From JALZKA01 sp963734015 (GTDB lineage: Bacteria; Actinomycetota; Thermoleophilia; Solirubrobacterales; 70-9): DNA of 64,000 nt. Under the pieces are notes generated by a model. The model worked only from the letters and a program-made list of their open reading frames with translations, did not search any database and was not told the origin of the DNA. The DNA lies in the NCBI GenBank assembly GCA_963734015.1, contig CAVTFG010000005.1:39098-103097 (forward strand). Direction: 5' to 3'. This document shows, one piece after another, positions 63,537-64,000 of the stretch (the first letter of the stretch is position 1; each line of letters starts with the position of its first letter). The translations under genes were made by a program, and so were the position numbers.

Positions 63537-64000
63537 CGCGGCGAATGGCCGCGATCGCGGCCCTCCTTCTCCCGCCTTTGATGCTGGTCCTGGCGGTCGT
63601 CGTCATGGTGCAGGAATTCCCCCGAGTGTTGATCGTCTTCGGGTTGCTGCTGATCGCGACGGCCACCGTCTGGTACGGCCTGCTTCGCCGAGGCCCTGCC
63701 AGGGCCGTGGGTTTCGCGGCCGGGGCTCTCGCGCTCGCGGCGACGGTGATCGTGCTCGTGGACAACGGCGACCACGTCGGTGCCGCAATCGTGATCGTGG
63801 TGGGACTGGCGCTCGCCGCCGCCGCGGCCAAGGCCGCGTTCTCCTTCCACACGCCACTCCCTGGGGCACCGGCGCCGATGCGAGCCGTCCTCTTCTACAA
63901 CCCGAAGTCGGGCGGCGGTAAGGCGGAGAAGTTCAAGCTCGCCGAAGAGGAGCCGAAAGAGGGGGCATCGAGCCGATCGAGTTGACGCTTGGCGCCGACC
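63530..64000 (+). CDS. Membrane-anchored diacylglycerol-kinase-like protein (3' truncated, frameshifted)
   Basis: Begins MLTRRMAAIAALLLPPLMLV and has about four TM helices up to residue 110, followed by MRAVLFYNPKSGGGKAEKF, the start of a DAGK catalytic domain with the NPKSGGG phosphate-binding loop. The frame then stops prematurely. In the next frame GIEPIELTLGAD continues the domain, so a G is probably missing at 63961-63965 (GGGGG). The gene runs off the window. The family phosphorylates a lipid or related substrate, and the TM module fused to it is unusual. Confidence 0.75.

Overview
The window is 64 kb of very GC-rich DNA, densely packed with genes, with frequent GTG and some TTG starts and many ATGA overlaps. 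The gene set points to an actinobacterium outside the Streptomyces and Mycobacterium mainstream, most likely class Thermoleophilia (Solirubrobacterales or Gaiellales type). Pointers are the exported proteins of unknown function with conserved cysteines (22167-23675, 42286-43503), a form I aerobic CO dehydrogenase, a type III glutamine synthetase and several envelope proteins. The taxonomic placement is inference. No rRNA, tRNA, CRISPR array, transposon or phage gene was seen, and no gene-free stretch exceeds about 300 bases.

Layout. 1-1275: the end of an FGGY sugar kinase. 1303-5618 (minus): a DnaQ-like exonuclease coupled to a cNMP/CBS/DUF294 protein, and an APC permease. 5678-12189: a choline-kinase-like phosphotransferase, a dimethylglycine/sarcosine-dehydrogenase-like FAD-GcvT enzyme, a GntR regulator and type III glutamine synthetase, probably one amine-catabolic and nitrogen-assimilation neighbourhood. 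12211-18726: a nitronate monooxygenase-like enzyme, a CFA-type methyltransferase, an acyl-CoA dehydrogenase, an L,D-transpeptidase lipoprotein, a 30-codon membrane peptide and an MFS exporter. 18921-20667: glnK-amt. 20674-25198: an ECF sigma factor, a VOC protein, an exported protein and an unusual membrane protein with a tandemly duplicated domain.

25310-36571 (minus, except a YceI gene) is the centrepiece. It is a CO dehydrogenase locus: coxM-coxS-coxL with the form I AYRCSFR motif, XdhC-YHS, a MocA-type nucleotidyltransferase, MoxR/CoxD, CoxE, a tiny Cys/His protein, a free-standing CoxL-like domain protein and, after the YceI gene on the other strand, CoxG with a zinc-ribbon protein. Directly upstream of coxM, 17 bases away on the same strand, five small single-pass membrane proteins are chained by 1-4 base overlaps. 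I do not recognise this cassette, and it is the best candidate for something undescribed. A second XdhC diverges from it at 36706.

37877-45933 holds DegV, a glucoamylase-like exported protein with RTX repeats, a GT39-like glycosyltransferase, exported unknowns, an XRE regulator, a RibD-domain protein and an alpha/beta hydrolase. 45960-50067 is a potassium operon (KimA-like transporter, short KdpD, KdpE) with phased CTTGACG repeats upstream. 50291-52538 pairs a sulfatase with a Stf0 sulfotransferase. 52706-61000 is rich in small membrane proteins, with a NarL-type two-component system and a CPA1 antiporter. 61147-64000 holds an MBL-fold hydrolase, a COG0523 GTPase and a truncated lipid-kinase-like gene.

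At least seven otherwise well conserved genes are broken by a single inserted or missing base. In one case a tandem sister copy shows the extra G in a homopolymer. I read most of these as sequence or assembly errors, not as real pseudogenes.
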